A stretch of 55,635 nt of DNA from Streptomyces wedmorensis (GTDB lineage: Bacteria > Actinomycetota > Actinomycetes > Streptomycetales > Streptomycetaceae). The notes beneath the pieces are model-generated. The model worked only from the letters and a program-made list of their open reading frames with translations, was not told the origin of the DNA and made no database searches. The stretch covers positions 1 through 55,635 of the forward strand of contig NZ_JNWK01000046.1 of the NCBI RefSeq assembly GCF_000716445.1, in the 5' to 3' direction. Positions 1 to 8,888 of this stretch are shown piece after piece. A program made the translations under genes and the position numbers. Numbering within the stretch: position 1 is the stretch's first letter; the number at the start of each line of letters is the position of its first letter.

Positions 1-121
1 TTATCCGACAGGATCAACTCGGCCTTCGGCCGCCCCGTACGTGCCATAGGGCAAGCCTATACATCTGAACAGAATTCCTGACTCAGAAGACTAGCGGGCA
101 GGTCTGGCCATGGAGCATGGA

Positions 122-556
122 TCAGTCGCCGGTGAAGCCCCAGAAACACAGCTCTGTCGGGCGGCCCTCGGCGCCGTAGACGATCGTGCAGCAGCCGGAG
201 CCACGATCGAACGGCGGGAACCATCCATCCCCGGCCCGATTCAGGGCCTGCTCGACGACCTCTCGCACGGGCTGCGCCGTCCCGAACAGTTCGACGGCTT
301 CCGCCGCTTCGACCACTCTTACGTCGCCGGGCTCCTCCATGTCCTCCTCGCAGCGGACCACGCGTTCGACGTCAAGCACCGAATGCGCTGGTTCCTCCTC
401 CAGCCAACCGCTCGCCGTCAGCGCTGCCAGCGTCTCAACGCCCGCTTCCCGGTAGTACTCGGCATCGCGGGCGAAGACCGCCTCGCGAAGATCGTTCAGA
501 GCGACTTGTTCACTCGGCCGGAAAGGCGTGAAGTACGACCATCTACTCGCTCCCAT
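122..556 (-). CDS. conserved hypothetical protein
   Basis: A 144-residue soluble protein with no signal peptide or membrane segment. I do not recognise a family with a known function. It begins MGASRWSYFTPF, contains an acidic middle section and ends with a glycine/cysteine-containing segment (GSGCCTIVYG) followed by TELCFWGFTGD. The reading frame stays open upstream to a possible ATG at 607, adding 17 residues. I prefer the ATG at 556 because the added residues look unlike a folded domain, but neither start has a convincing ribosome binding site. Third-position GC is high on this strand, and the overlapping plus-strand frames give arginine/serine-rich shadow products. It stands alone; the next gene leftwards lies outside the window. 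Confidence 0.6.
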   Translation of the reverse strand: MGASRWSYFTPFRPSEQVALNDLREAVFARDAEYYREAGVETLAALTASGWLEEEPAHSVLDVERVVRCEEDMEEPGDVRVVEAAEAVELFGTAQPVREVVEQALNRAGDGWFPPFDRGSGCCTIVYGAEGRPTELCFWGFTGD

Positions 557-615
557 GCGGGCGAACTCTACCGAGGACGTATGACAGGAGTACTCGGCAT
601 GCCACATCGCGATGT

Positions 616-753
616 GATCGCCCGGACAGCTTCCAGGCCGCAGCCGCCGTCTGCCTCCATGAGGTAGCCGTCGTACCCGTCCTGGGCGACTGGGCCGACG
701 ACCACAAGAACAACTGCTCCAACGGCAACGTCATCGACCACACGGGCCTGTAG
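616..753 (+). pseudogene. possible C-terminal gene remnant
   Basis: An open stretch of 45 codons ends at TAG 751-753. It encodes a protein-like tail with GDWADDHKNNCSNGN followed by VIDHTGL. It has no start codon in frame, and upstream the frame turns into nonsense antisense to the neighbouring hypothetical gene. The composition (Asn, Asp, Cys, His) differs from the arginine-rich shadows around it. I cannot name a family. The rest of 557-1022 shows nothing I can support. Confidence 0.2.
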
Positions 754-1022
754 ACGTCACACCCGTGACGTGTCGCTCGCGGCACACCAGCCCCCGCACC
801 ACAAGAGCGTGCCGCAGCCGTCCACGCCTTCGCTCACCGGCCCGGGCCGGGCCTCGACCACGCCACGTGCGCGTGTCCGCTCGCCGAGACCGCCGCCCAG
901 CAGCTCTCGACGGTGGGCACGCCAGAGACGCAGTTCAGCGGCCTGGACTCAGCCTCCGTTCAGCGGCGACGGACACTTCCGCGACGTTGCGTGCGCTCAG
1001 CTGTCGACGCGGACCGTTCCGC

Positions 1023-1626
1023 TCATGCGCTGGGAGCGTGGCGCAGCATGTCGAGCAGGCGGAATTCGCGGATGAGCACGGCGGTGGCGCGGTGGGGCTT
1101 GCTCTGCGCTTCGCGGGTGAAGGCGTCGCGGAGGAAGGGGGTGAGTCCTTCCGCCGGGTGGGTTTCGAGGATCAGGTCGAGGGTGTGTGCCGGGATCTCG
1201 TCCAGGCGGAGGCCGAGGACGTCGGCGGCGGAGCCGAGGTGGATGCCGGCGACTTCGGGACGGTGGTCGTCGCCTGTGGCGAGGTCGAGGTGGAGGCGGA
1301 TCCCGTCGTGGACCAGGTCGGCGAGTCCGGGGGGGCGCGCCGTGCCGGACGAGCGCCTCGTGGGCCACGGCCGCGCCGTGTTCCTCGAAGGGCGTCGAGG
1401 GGTGCTCCCAGGCCGGGGTGAGGGCCAGGTCGTGGAGTGCGGCGCCGAGGTAGAGGGCCTCGCGGTCCGGGGGCAGGCCTCGGCGGTGGAGGATCGCCTC
1501 GGCGTAGGCGTACGTGCGGTGGCAGTGGGCCACCAGTGCCGACGGCGCGGCGGCGCGCAGCATCCGCTCGGCGAGGTCCGCGAGCGGGGTGTCGGGGCGC
1601 CGGGCGAGTGCGGGGGCGGAGCTCAT
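1023..1626 (-). pseudogene. HD-domain hydrolase (cyanamide hydratase-like), frameshifted
   Basis: The N-terminal frame reads an HD-superfamily metal-hydrolase domain: a His pair near residues 34-36 (HCHRTYAYAE) and the HD dipeptide in GAALHDLALT near 65-66. The arrangement resembles the cyanamide-hydratase-like HD proteins of actinomycetes, about 200 residues long. After about residue 97 the frame degenerates into arginine/proline-rich sequence. Coding sense resumes in another frame (HDGIRLHLDLATGDDH, then LLDMLRHAPSA and stop at 1023-1025). The break coincides with a run of seven G at 1329-1335, and one G too many explains the 604-bp span. The start codon overlaps the stop of the upstream GlxA-type regulator (ATGA at 1623-1626), so the two are translationally coupled. 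It is either a real homopolymer mutation or a sequencing error. Confidence 0.75.
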
Positions 1627-2663
1627 GGGTTCTCGGTCTCCTGAGGGGTGACGGCCGGATCGGGCGCGGCCGTGCTGGTGAAGTGCCGGCGGTACGTCTG
1701 CGGCGTGACGGAGGTGTGGCGTTTGAACGCGCGGTGGAAGCTGTGAACGGAGCCGAAGCCGCGGCGTGTGCCGACGGCCGCGAGGGTGAGGTCGGTGTCC
1801 TGGAGCATTCGGCGTGCGGCGTGGACGCGCTGGGCGTCGAGATAGGCGGCGGGTGTGCTGCCGGTCTCGCGGACGAAGACCCGGGCGAACTGGCGTTCGC
1901 CCAGTCTCATCCGGGCGGCGAGGGCGGGAACCGTCAGCCGTTCGGCGAGATGCGCGTCGATCCAGGCGAGGAGCTCCGCGATGTCGGCACGGGCCGTGCT
2001 CTGCCGCTTCAGGGGCGCGCTGAACTGGCTCTGGTCCCCGGGCCGTTGCAGGTACATCACCATCCACTTGGCGGTCGACAGCGCATGCCTGCGACCGTGG
2101 TCGTCGGCCACGAGCGCCAGGCTCATGTCGATGCCCGCGCTCACCCCGGCCCCCGTCCACACCGGGTCGGCCCGCACGTAGACGGCGTCGGCGTCCACGG
2201 TGACGTCCGCGTGCCGCTCGGCCAGGGCCTCGGCCGTGGCCCAGTGCGTCGTGGCCCGCCTGCCGGCCAGCAGCCCCGCAGCGGCGAGCGTGTGCGCACC
2301 GGCGCAGACCGACACCACCCGTCGTACGCGCGGTGCGACGCGTGCGACCCAGGTCAGGACCTCGGGGTCGACGACGGCTTCGACGCCATCGGGACGGATC
2401 CGGAGCCCGCCGGGCACGACGAGAGTGTCCACTCCCTCGCCGTCCGAGTCGGCGAAGGCACTGTCGGCCAGCAGACGAACCCCGCCCGCACAGTGCACCG
2501 GCGCAGGTCCGGCACCGACGAGCTCGACGGTGTAACCCCGTCCGGACCGGCCCAGCAGACGGCTCGCCGCGGAGAAGACCTGCGCGGGGCCCGTGACGTC
2601 CAACGACTCCACTCCGTCGAAGACGGCAAGCACGATCCTGCGCGGCTGACTTATGCGGCCCAT
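1623..2663 (-). CDS. GlxA/AraC family transcriptional regulator with DJ-1/PfpI domain
   Basis: A 346-residue protein. Residues about 7-170 form a DJ-1/PfpI class I amidotransferase-like domain, with the typical opening RRIVLAVFDGVESLDVTGP and the Cys-containing elbow VVSVCAGAHTLAAAG. Residues about 225-335 form an AraC-type double HTH (LTVPALAARMRLGERQFARVF and FGSVHSFHRAFKRHTSVTP). Proteins of this build bind a small ligand with the N-domain and regulate adjacent genes. I chose the ATG at 2663 because the domain begins there (MGRISQPRR); the frame is open to 2816, but the extra residues have no domain character. It is coupled by ATGA overlap to the HD-domain gene, which makes that gene its likely partner or target. 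It is divergent from the DUF1254 gene at 2927. Confidence 0.85.
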   Translation of the reverse strand: MGRISQPRRIVLAVFDGVESLDVTGPAQVFSAASRLLGRSGRGYTVELVGAGPAPVHCAGGVRLLADSAFADSDGEGVDTLVVPGGLRIRPDGVEAVVDPEVLTWVARVAPRVRRVVSVCAGAHTLAAAGLLAGRRATTHWATAEALAERHADVTVDADAVYVRADPVWTGAGVSAGIDMSLALVADDHGRRHALSTAKWMVMYLQRPGDQSQFSAPLKRQSTARADIAELLAWIDAHLAERLTVPALAARMRLGERQFARVFVRETGSTPAAYLDAQRVHAARRMLQDTDLTLAAVGTRRGFGSVHSFHRAFKRHTSVTPQTYRRHFTSTAAPDPAVTPQETENP

Positions 2664-2926
2664 CCTCAGCCGGGCCGCAGATGACTGCAATGACACGGAT
2701 ATCGCAGATCCAGACACCCGCCGGGAGAACCGGCCGTCGAAGGCGATCTCGAAGGCGTTCAGGGCGGTCCTCCATCGCGGGGTCCAGCGGGTCGTCCCTC
2801 TGGCCGGGGGCCTCACTCGTCTGGCCCTGTTCGATGGCCGGTGCGGCAGCGAGCGGGAAGCGTGGTCCGTACTTCAGGGGCCGGAGGGAGACCTCCAGCC
2901 CGGGAACCGGCTGGAAGAGGCTTGTC

Positions 2927-4321
2927 GTGGCGAATGGCCTGGTGGACTTCGAGGATGGTTTTCCGGTGGCGCAGAGTGCGGCTGCCGCGCGGGGCCGGCG
3001 GGATCTGCGGCGGGCGGTCGAGGCGTACCGCTTCTTCTATCCGACGGTCTCGCTGGAGGGGATCTTCAAGGGGACCCGGGACGCGGGCGCGGTCGACAAC
3101 GAGACGGCGCTGCTGTTCATCGCCCGGCCGCACCACACCGGCTTCACGCTGAACTCCGACACCCCTTACTCCGGTGGCGTCCTCGACCTGCGCAAGAGCG
3201 GGCCGATGGTGATCGAGCTGCCGCCGGGACCGCTGATCGGGCTCGTGGACGACCACCACCACAGGTGGATCGTGGACGTGGGGCTGCCCGGCGCGTACGG
3301 GGCGAAGGGCGGCAAGCACCTGCTGCTGCCGCCCGGCTACGACGGGGACGTGCCCGAGAGCGGGTACGTCGTGGCGCGCAGCGACACCTGGACGGCGTTC
3401 TGCGCGCTGCGGGTGCTGCCGCTGGGCGGGGACGTGGCGACGGCGAACGGACTGCTGTCCTCGGTGCGGTTCTATCCGCTGGACCGGAGCGACGACCCGC
3501 CGGCGTACACCTTCACCGACTACAGCGATCGTGCCATCGACTGCACCTGCCTGGCCTGGGAGGACAACCTGGAGTTCTGGCGGGTTCTGCACTCGGTGAT
3601 CGACTCCGAGCCCGCCGTCGAGGAGATGCGGCCGATGCTCGGGCTCCTCGCCGAGCTGGGCGTCGAGGCGGGCCGCCCGTTCGATCCCGACGAGCGGACG
3701 GCGGCCCTGCTGACCGAAGCCGCGCGGATCGGGCGCGACGAGATGCTGGTCTCCGCCTTCGCCTCCGACCGGCCCGACCGGACGGTCTGGCCGGACCGGT
3801 CCTGGGAGTGGGCGGGGCTGCGGCCGGAGAACGGCACCTTCGAGAGGGAGGGGTCCCTGGACGTCGAGGCCAAGGACCGGTGGTTCGCCCAGGCGATCGT
3901 GGCTTCCCCGGCCATGTTCCGCCGGGCCGTGGGGCAGGGCTCGCTGTACTGGCTCGGCCTGCGGGACGCCACCGGGAACTACCTCGACGGCAGCCGTACG
4001 TACCGGCTGACCGTCCCGCTGCCGGTACCGGCCGGCCTGTTCTGGTCCGTGACCGCCTACGACGCGCGGACCCGGTCCGAGGTCGTGGCCGAACAGGGCC
4101 AGGCGGCGCTGCGGTCACTCTTCGAGAAGCTTGAGCCGGCGGACGGCGCCGACAGCGTGGACCTGTACTTCGGACCGAGCGAACCTCCGGGTGCGGAGGG
4201 ACGGTGGATCCAGACCGTCCCCGGCCGTGGCTGGTTCACGTACTTCCGCATCTACGGACCGGAGCAGCCTGCGTTCGACGGGTCGTGGAAGCCGGGTGAC
4301 TTCGAGCCGCTCGAAACCTGA
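2927..4321 (+). CDS. DUF1254/DUF1214 domain-containing protein
   Basis: A 464-residue protein of the DUF1254-DUF1214 family, function unknown. The N-terminal half carries the DUF1254 hallmarks: RRAVEAYRFFYPTVSLEGI, the segment LNSDTPYSGGVLDL and GPMVIELPPGPLIG. The C-terminal half has the DUF1214 hallmark of an aromatic-rich strand followed by WSVTAYDARTRSEV, and SVDLYFGP near the end. The proposed start is GTG 2927, preceded by GGAAGAGG at 2913-2920. The frame is open back to 2681, but that part overlaps the divergent regulator and reads as basic nonsense. No signal peptide is seen. A strong stem-loop terminator follows directly at 4333. A second family member lies on the other strand at 4629-5993. 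Confidence 0.8.
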   Translation: MANGLVDFEDGFPVAQSAAAARGRRDLRRAVEAYRFFYPTVSLEGIFKGTRDAGAVDNETALLFIARPHHTGFTLNSDTPYSGGVLDLRKSGPMVIELPPGPLIGLVDDHHHRWIVDVGLPGAYGAKGGKHLLLPPGYDGDVPESGYVVARSDTWTAFCALRVLPLGGDVATANGLLSSVRFYPLDRSDDPPAYTFTDYSDRAIDCTCLAWEDNLEFWRVLHSVIDSEPAVEEMRPMLGLLAELGVEAGRPFDPDERTAALLTEAARIGRDEMLVSAFASDRPDRTVWPDRSWEWAGLRPENGTFEREGSLDVEAKDRWFAQAIVASPAMFRRAVGQGSLYWLGLRDATGNYLDGSRTYRLTVPLPVPAGLFWSVTAYDARTRSEVVAEQGQAALRSLFEKLEPADGADSVDLYFGPSEPPGAEGRWIQTVPGRGWFTYFRIYGPEQPAFDGSWKPGDFEPLET

Positions 4322-4332
4322 CGGCCGAGCCC

Positions 4333-4380
4333 TTCCGGAGTGGGGCGTCCGCCTGCGGACGCCGACGCCCCTCTCCGGAA
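4333..4380. terminator. long hairpin terminator after the DUF1254 gene
   Basis: Two 17-base arms (4333-4349 and 4364-4380) are complementary except for one T-T mismatch, with a further GC-rich hairpin in the centre. The hairpin starts 11 bases after the plus-strand stop at 4321. No U-tract follows, as is usual in Streptomyces. Confidence 0.75.
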
Positions 4381-4389
4381 CCTGACCAG

Positions 4390-4612
4390 CCAAAACAGTC
4401 GGGGCTCCCTCGGGCTCGCCGTGCTGCTTCTCCATGCCGTCGGTGACGGCGACCACGTCCGCGTCCACACGGGGATCGAGGGTGTGTGGGAAGCGGCGGT
4501 CCTGGCTCACGAGCGGGATGCCTTCACCCGGCACGTACTGGACGGCCACGGGCTGCTCGAGGATCGGCTCGTGGCCTGGCGCGACGACGCGATGGAGGGT
4601 GAGGCCCGATGA
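4390..4612 (+). pseudogene. unrecognised C-terminal gene fragment
   Basis: Downstream of the hairpin a plus-strand frame gives a protein-like tail (AVLLLHAVGDGDHVRVHTG, HERDAFTRHVLDGHGLLEDR, LVAWRDDAMEGEAR, stop 4610-4612) with strong GC3 bias. There is no credible start: the frame enters from within the terminator. The stop is overlapped by an ATG (GATGACC) whose frame reads MTDTGF and ends after about 18 codons. This looks like the end of one gene and the first codons of a coupled second gene, both cut off. I cannot name the family. Otherwise 4322-4628 holds only the terminator. Confidence 0.3.
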
Positions 4613-4628
4613 CCGACACCGGATTCGC

Positions 4629-5993
4629 TCAGCGGTCGACGCGGACGACGGCCGGGGGTGCGTAGCGGCCGGTGAGGATGTCGGGGGTGGGCAGGTACTG
4701 GCGCAGGATGAGGCGGAACAGGACGCCGGGTTCGGTGGTGGGTAGCCAGTTGGACTCCTTGTCCGGGCCGGGGTTCTCGCGCTGGAGGTAGAGGGTGAGG
4801 GAGCCGTCGGGGCCGAAGGCGAGGTCCTTGGTGAGGCTGCCGAGGTGGTAGCGGCCGATGGGGTTCTCGACGAGGAAGCCCTGCGGGTTGAGGTACATGG
4901 TCAGCGACCAGAAGGCGTCCACGGGCGGGAAGTCGTCCGGGCCGAAGCGGAGTTCGTAGCGGTGCTCGCCGGAGAGCGGGTCGCCGTCGCCGTCGAGGAC
5001 GGCGCCGATGTAGTACGCCTCCTTCGCACGGTTGGCGAGCAGGCCGATCTGGGCGATCTCCAGGCGGGAGAAGTAGTCGGTGCCCCAGTCGCCGATGGTG
5101 TCGACGTCGACCATGACCCAGCCGTTGTGGGACGGGCCGGCGAACGGCATGTCCGCGTACAGGTCGCGCAGTCCGTCCGCGACGGCCCGCCGCAGGCCGT
5201 CGACGGCCGTGGGGTGGAGCCGGGAGGGGTCGAAGGGGCGGTGCGGGGTGATGCCGATGCGGGCGAGCAGGCCGAGGACGCCGGCCTCGGCGGCCGGGGG
5301 CGGGCTCGCGCTCAGGCAGTCGGCGAGCATCCGGTGGAAGTCCAGCGGATCGCCGCCCTCGCCCCGCCAGTCACGGGCGGGCGGGTTGGCCGAGGGGTCG
5401 GGCTTGGGGGTGGCCGGGTCGGCGGGGCGCAGGGCGATCCGCTTCTGCAGGGCGACGGCGGCGGGGACGTCGTCGTCGAGGATCGTGACGCGGGCCAGGA
5501 GGCAGACGAGGGGGGGGGTGGGGGCGGTGATGACCCGGGTGATGCCGTCGGGGACGGTGCCGCGCCAGCCGGGCCTGGCCAGCAGGAAGTCGCCGCCGGT
5601 GGTGTCGCCCATGCGGGTGCCGACGTAGGCGAAGCTGTTGGTGTACACGTCCAGGAGCTGCACGGTGAAGTACCGGTCGGTGACGGGCGGGACGGCGAGG
5701 ACCACCGCGCCGCCGGACAGGTCGACGAAGGCGCGCGAGTACGGGGCGTCGACGATCGGCGTGACGAAGTACGTGTCCCCCGGCTCCGCGCGGCGCGGGG
5801 TGTGGTGGATCTCGTTGATCGCGCCGAGGTGCGTCGGGGCAGACGTGTCGACGTGCCACTCCCACAGGCTGCGGTGCATCTCCAGGAGCGGGAAGCCGTA
5901 GCGGAAGGCCGCCATGCCGAGCCAGTACCCCTCGTCGGCCCGCGCCTTCTCGTGGGCCGTGGCGATCTGCTGCTTCAACGTCTGCGCGTCCAT
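4629..5993 (-). CDS. DUF1254/DUF1214 domain-containing protein (second copy)
   Basis: A 454-residue protein. The DUF1254 region lies near residues 20-150 (RYGFPLLEMHRSLWEW, IVDAPYSRAFVDLSGGAVVL, VPPVTDRYFTVQLLDVYTNSFA). The C-terminal DUF1214 region includes FGPDDFPPVDAFWSLTMYL and GSLTLYLQRENPGPDKESNW and ends with a typical ILRQYLPTPDILTGRY tail. There is no signal peptide. The start ATG 5993 follows GGAG at good spacing. The family has no firm biochemical role. The protein differs strongly from the copy at 2927-4321: its length is close to the usual 450-480, but it keeps the canonical DNW/NWLP tail, which the other copy lacks. It is divergent from the GAP-family gene at 6211. Confidence 0.85.
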   Translation of the reverse strand: MDAQTLKQQIATAHEKARADEGYWLGMAAFRYGFPLLEMHRSLWEWHVDTSAPTHLGAINEIHHTPRRAEPGDTYFVTPIVDAPYSRAFVDLSGGAVVLAVPPVTDRYFTVQLLDVYTNSFAYVGTRMGDTTGGDFLLARPGWRGTVPDGITRVITAPTPPLVCLLARVTILDDDVPAAVALQKRIALRPADPATPKPDPSANPPARDWRGEGGDPLDFHRMLADCLSASPPPAAEAGVLGLLARIGITPHRPFDPSRLHPTAVDGLRRAVADGLRDLYADMPFAGPSHNGWVMVDVDTIGDWGTDYFSRLEIAQIGLLANRAKEAYYIGAVLDGDGDPLSGEHRYELRFGPDDFPPVDAFWSLTMYLNPQGFLVENPIGRYHLGSLTKDLAFGPDGSLTLYLQRENPGPDKESNWLPTTEPGVLFRLILRQYLPTPDILTGRYAPPAVVRVDR

Positions 5994-6210
5994 GCGGACT
6001 CCGATCCGTACGCCGAGAGGCGGACGTAAGCCCTCTGACGGTCATCGCATTCCGGGGTGTCCGCAACCGCGCCTCGCGACCGCGGGGTGGCCGGGGAGGC
6101 GTCACCCGTTCGGCCCTGCCTCCGTTGCGGCCCCCCGAGCGGACGGAAAGGCTCGTGCACACCGCCTGCCGTGGCGGGGGCGGAGCGGGGCCGGTACGGA
6201 GGAGGCAGCG

Positions 6211-6888
6211 ATGGGTGACGCCGTCGGGCAGATGCTGGCGTCGGCGGTGGGCATCGCGATCAGCCCCCTTCCGCTGATCGCAGTGGTGCTGATGCTGGCC
6301 ACCCCGCGCGGCAAGGTCAACGGCACGGCGTTCACGCTGGGCTGGATGGTCACGCTCGGAGTGATCACCACCGTGGTCGTCCTCGCCGGCTCGGGCGCCG
6401 GTGCCGACGACGGAGGCACACCCGCCGACTGGACGTACTGGCTCAAGCTCGCGCTCGGCGTGCTCTTCCTGCTCATGGGCGCCAAGCAGTGGAAGGACCG
6501 CCCGAGGGAGGGACAGGAGCACACGCTGCCCGGCTGGATGCGGGCGATCGACCACTTCACCCCGGGCAAGGCGGCCGGACTCGCAGCCCTGCTGTCCGGC
6601 GCCAACCCGAAGAACCTGGTCCTCGCGGTCGGCGGCGCGGCCTCCATCGCGAGCAGCCCGGCGAGCGGCGGCGGCAAGGCCGTCGCCGGCGTCCTGTTCG
6701 TCCTGATCGGCTCGGCCTGCGTCCTGCTGCCCCTGCTCGTGTACGTCTTCGGCGGCAGCAGGTCGGCCGCGGTGCTCGGCGGCTGGAAGACGTGGATGGG
6801 CGAGCACAACAGCGCGATCATGACGGTGGTCCTCGTCGTGCTCGGCGCCAAGTACGTGGGAGACGCGATCAGCGGACTCGCCTCGTGA
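6211..6888 (+). CDS. GAP family (Sap-like) integral membrane protein
   Basis: A 225-residue membrane protein with about six hydrophobic segments. It opens AVGIAISPLPLIAVVLML followed by a short loop (ATPRGKVNG) and further helices, the layout of the GAP/sulfolipid-addressing (Sap) family. This family is related to LysE-type small exporters, and mycobacterial members support export of cell-surface glycolipids. The central loop (MGAKQWKDRPREGQEH) and the motif LLSGANPKNLVLAVGGAAS are typical. ATG 6211 has a good GGAGGA Shine-Dalgarno. The stop codon overlaps the GTG start of the SulP transporter (GTGA, 6885-6888), so the two membrane proteins are translated from one mRNA. What is transported cannot be deduced. 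Confidence 0.8.
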   Translation: MGDAVGQMLASAVGIAISPLPLIAVVLMLATPRGKVNGTAFTLGWMVTLGVITTVVVLAGSGAGADDGGTPADWTYWLKLALGVLFLLMGAKQWKDRPREGQEHTLPGWMRAIDHFTPGKAAGLAALLSGANPKNLVLAVGGAASIASSPASGGGKAVAGVLFVLIGSACVLLPLLVYVFGGSRSAAVLGGWKTWMGEHNSAIMTVVLVVLGAKYVGDAISGLAS

Positions 6889-8585
6889 CGTTCGCGCCGG
6901 CCCGGGCCCGGCTGCGGGCACTCGGCACGCCGAAGCCCTCCGACGTGTCCGCCGGCCTCGCCACCGGCCTCTTCTCCATCCCGGAAGGCATGGCGTACTC
7001 GGCGATCGGCGGCTTCAACCCGGTCGCCGGCATCTACGCCGGCGTCGTCCCCACCCTCCTGGGCTCCCTCTTCGCCCGCACCGTCCTGATGGTCACCACC
7101 CTCACCTCCGCCCTCGCCCTGACATCGCAAAGCGTCGTCAAGGAGGCCGGACTCGACACCCTGGACACGGGCAACGTCGCCACCCTGGCCGTCATGGCCG
7201 GAGCAATCATGCTGCTCCTCGGCGTGCTGAGGCTCGGGGCGATCATGTCGTTCGTCTCCAACGCCGTCATGACAGGCTTCTCCACCGGCATCGCCCTGCA
7301 GATCATCACCGGCTCCCTCAAGGACGCCACCGGCTACAAGCCGGCCGGCCACAACAAGCTCCTCCAACTCGGCGACTGGATCATCCACATCGGCGACTGG
7401 AAGCCCGCGGCCGTGTTCACCGCCCTCGCCGCGGTCGCCGTCTGGGCCCTGGTGCGCCTGGTGGAACGGCTGAAGCCGGTGGCCGTCCTGGTCGCCCTGC
7501 TCGTGGTCAGCGTGGCCGTCGGCATCCTCGGCACACACGTGGAACTGGCCGGCGACATCGGCCCGATCCCCGGTGCCCTGCCCGCCTTCACCGCCCCCGA
7601 CCTGACGGCTGCCGGCGCGCTCCTGCCCGGTGCCTTCGCCGTCGCCCTCGTCGGACTCGCCCAGGCCGCCTCCATCGGGCCCAGCGTGCCCAACCCCGAC
7701 GGCACCAAGTCCTCCGTCAACGGCGATTTCGTCGCCCAGGGCCTCGGCAACATCGGCGGCGGCCTGTTCGGGGCGCTGCCCACCGGCGGCTCGATGTCCC
7801 GCACCGGCGTCGCCGTCAGCGCGGGCGCCCGCACCCGATGGACCGGCATCTTCGCCGCGGTGTGGCTCGCGCTGCTCGTCCTCACCCTCGGTTCGCTCGC
7901 CGAACGCATCCCGATGCCCGTGATCGGCGGCCTGATCATCGTGATCGGCTGCGAACTGATCGTGGGCCGCCTCCCGGACATCGCCCTCGTCCTGCGCACC
8001 TCCCCGCTGTCGTCCACCGCGATGACCGTCACCTTCCTGGCCACCACCCAGCTCCCGCTCCAGCAGGCCATCGTCATCGGAGCGGTCCTCTCGCTCCTCC
8101 TCTACTGCGTGCAGGCAGCCCGCCAAAGCCGACTCCACGCGCTGGAGGAGGACGGCGACGGCCGGTGGCGGGTCTCCGACGTCCCGGACCGGATCGAACC
8201 CGGCACCCTCACCGTCCTTCACTACGACGGCATCTCGCTGTTCGCCGAGACGCCCCGGATCGACGAACAGTGGCCCAACACCACCAACGCGCGCGGCGCG
8301 GCTGTGATCCTAGGTCTGCGCGGCGTCCCCGACGTCCCCTCCTCCGCTGTACTGAAACTGCTGCAACGCTACGCACGCGATCTGCACACCCACGGCGGCC
8401 GCCTCTACCTAGCGGGTGTCGAACCCCGTCTCCAAACCGTCCTCCGTCGCACCGGCGTCACAGCGGAACTCGGCGAGGACGCCGTCCTGCCCCCCACAAG
8501 CGACATCTTCGGCGCTCAGCAGGAAGCCATTGCCCGCGCCAGGCAGTGGATCGAAGAAACCACACGCAAGACACAGAACAGTTGA
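6885..8585 (+). CDS. SulP family anion permease with C-terminal STAS domain
   Basis: A 566-residue protein starting at the GTG that overlaps the GAP gene stop. The first 420 residues hold 10-12 membrane helices, with the SulP signatures GLFSIPEGMAYSAIGGFNPV and GIYAGVVPTLLGSLF near the N-terminus and the segment GALPTGGSMSRTGVAVSAGA, part of the conserved sulfate-transporter region. Residues about 430-566 form a STAS-like cytoplasmic domain (TLTVLHYDGISLFAETP onward to LAGVEPRLQTVLRRTGV). Family members import sulfate, bicarbonate or dicarboxylates in symport. Compared with well-known members, the conserved Asn/Ser around the substrate site reads GLAQAASIGPSVPNPDG, so I would not assign sulfate specifically. 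Confidence 0.88.
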   Translation: MTFAPARARLRALGTPKPSDVSAGLATGLFSIPEGMAYSAIGGFNPVAGIYAGVVPTLLGSLFARTVLMVTTLTSALALTSQSVVKEAGLDTLDTGNVATLAVMAGAIMLLLGVLRLGAIMSFVSNAVMTGFSTGIALQIITGSLKDATGYKPAGHNKLLQLGDWIIHIGDWKPAAVFTALAAVAVWALVRLVERLKPVAVLVALLVVSVAVGILGTHVELAGDIGPIPGALPAFTAPDLTAAGALLPGAFAVALVGLAQAASIGPSVPNPDGTKSSVNGDFVAQGLGNIGGGLFGALPTGGSMSRTGVAVSAGARTRWTGIFAAVWLALLVLTLGSLAERIPMPVIGGLIIVIGCELIVGRLPDIALVLRTSPLSSTAMTVTFLATTQLPLQQAIVIGAVLSLLLYCVQAARQSRLHALEEDGDGRWRVSDVPDRIEPGTLTVLHYDGISLFAETPRIDEQWPNTTNARGAAVILGLRGVPDVPSSAVLKLLQRYARDLHTHGGRLYLAGVEPRLQTVLRRTGVTAELGEDAVLPPTSDIFGAQQEAIARARQWIEETTRKTQNS

Positions 8586-8659
8586 CGCTCCGGCGCACCC
8601 ACGCACACGAATGTCCATGTTGGGATCGCCGACAGTCCTCCGCGGTCTAGCTTGATCTT

Positions 8660-8885
8660 TTAACCTGTACGGCGGGGTCGTGGGGTGGGTGACTTCTTGG
8701 TCAGGGACGTGGTGGTGCTCGTCTTGCGGGGTGTGTGGACGTCGTGTCGCGGGGTGGGCCGGGTGTTCTTTCGGCCGGGAGGTCGTCCGGGTCCTGGGCG
8801 GGTGGGTTTCGGCGCTCTGGCCGGGCATCCGGCCTTCAAGCGGATGTGCCGGAAGTCGCGGCGAACACGTGCCGGGGTGAGCCTG
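8660..8885 (-). pseudogene. C-terminal fragment of a DDE-type IS transposase
   Basis: Read on the minus strand, the segment gives LTPARVRRDFRHIRLKAG, CPARAPKPTRPGPGRPPGRK, then a Thr/Lys-rich tail ending at TAA (8660-8662). This basic, proline-rich end closely resembles the tails of a common actinobacterial DDE transposase group (RNIR..CPARAPKPG.PGPGRPPG). The N-terminal catalytic part is missing; at about 8885 the sequence joins a different transposon fragment. Assignment is from memory of the motif, and the exact IS family cannot be fixed here. Confidence 0.6.
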
Positions 8886-8888
8886 TCC

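Noticed and set aside
5371..6921. Long minus-strand open frame over the GAP gene and DUF1254 start
   Set aside because: The product is Arg/Gly/His-rich without domain sense and crosses two real genes with correct codon bias in other frames; a GC-rich shadow.
6102..8222. 706-codon open frame antisense to the SulP and GAP genes
   Set aside because: Composition (Gly, Glu, Asp, His, Arg repeats) is that of a third-position-shifted antisense frame; no start signal and no motifs.
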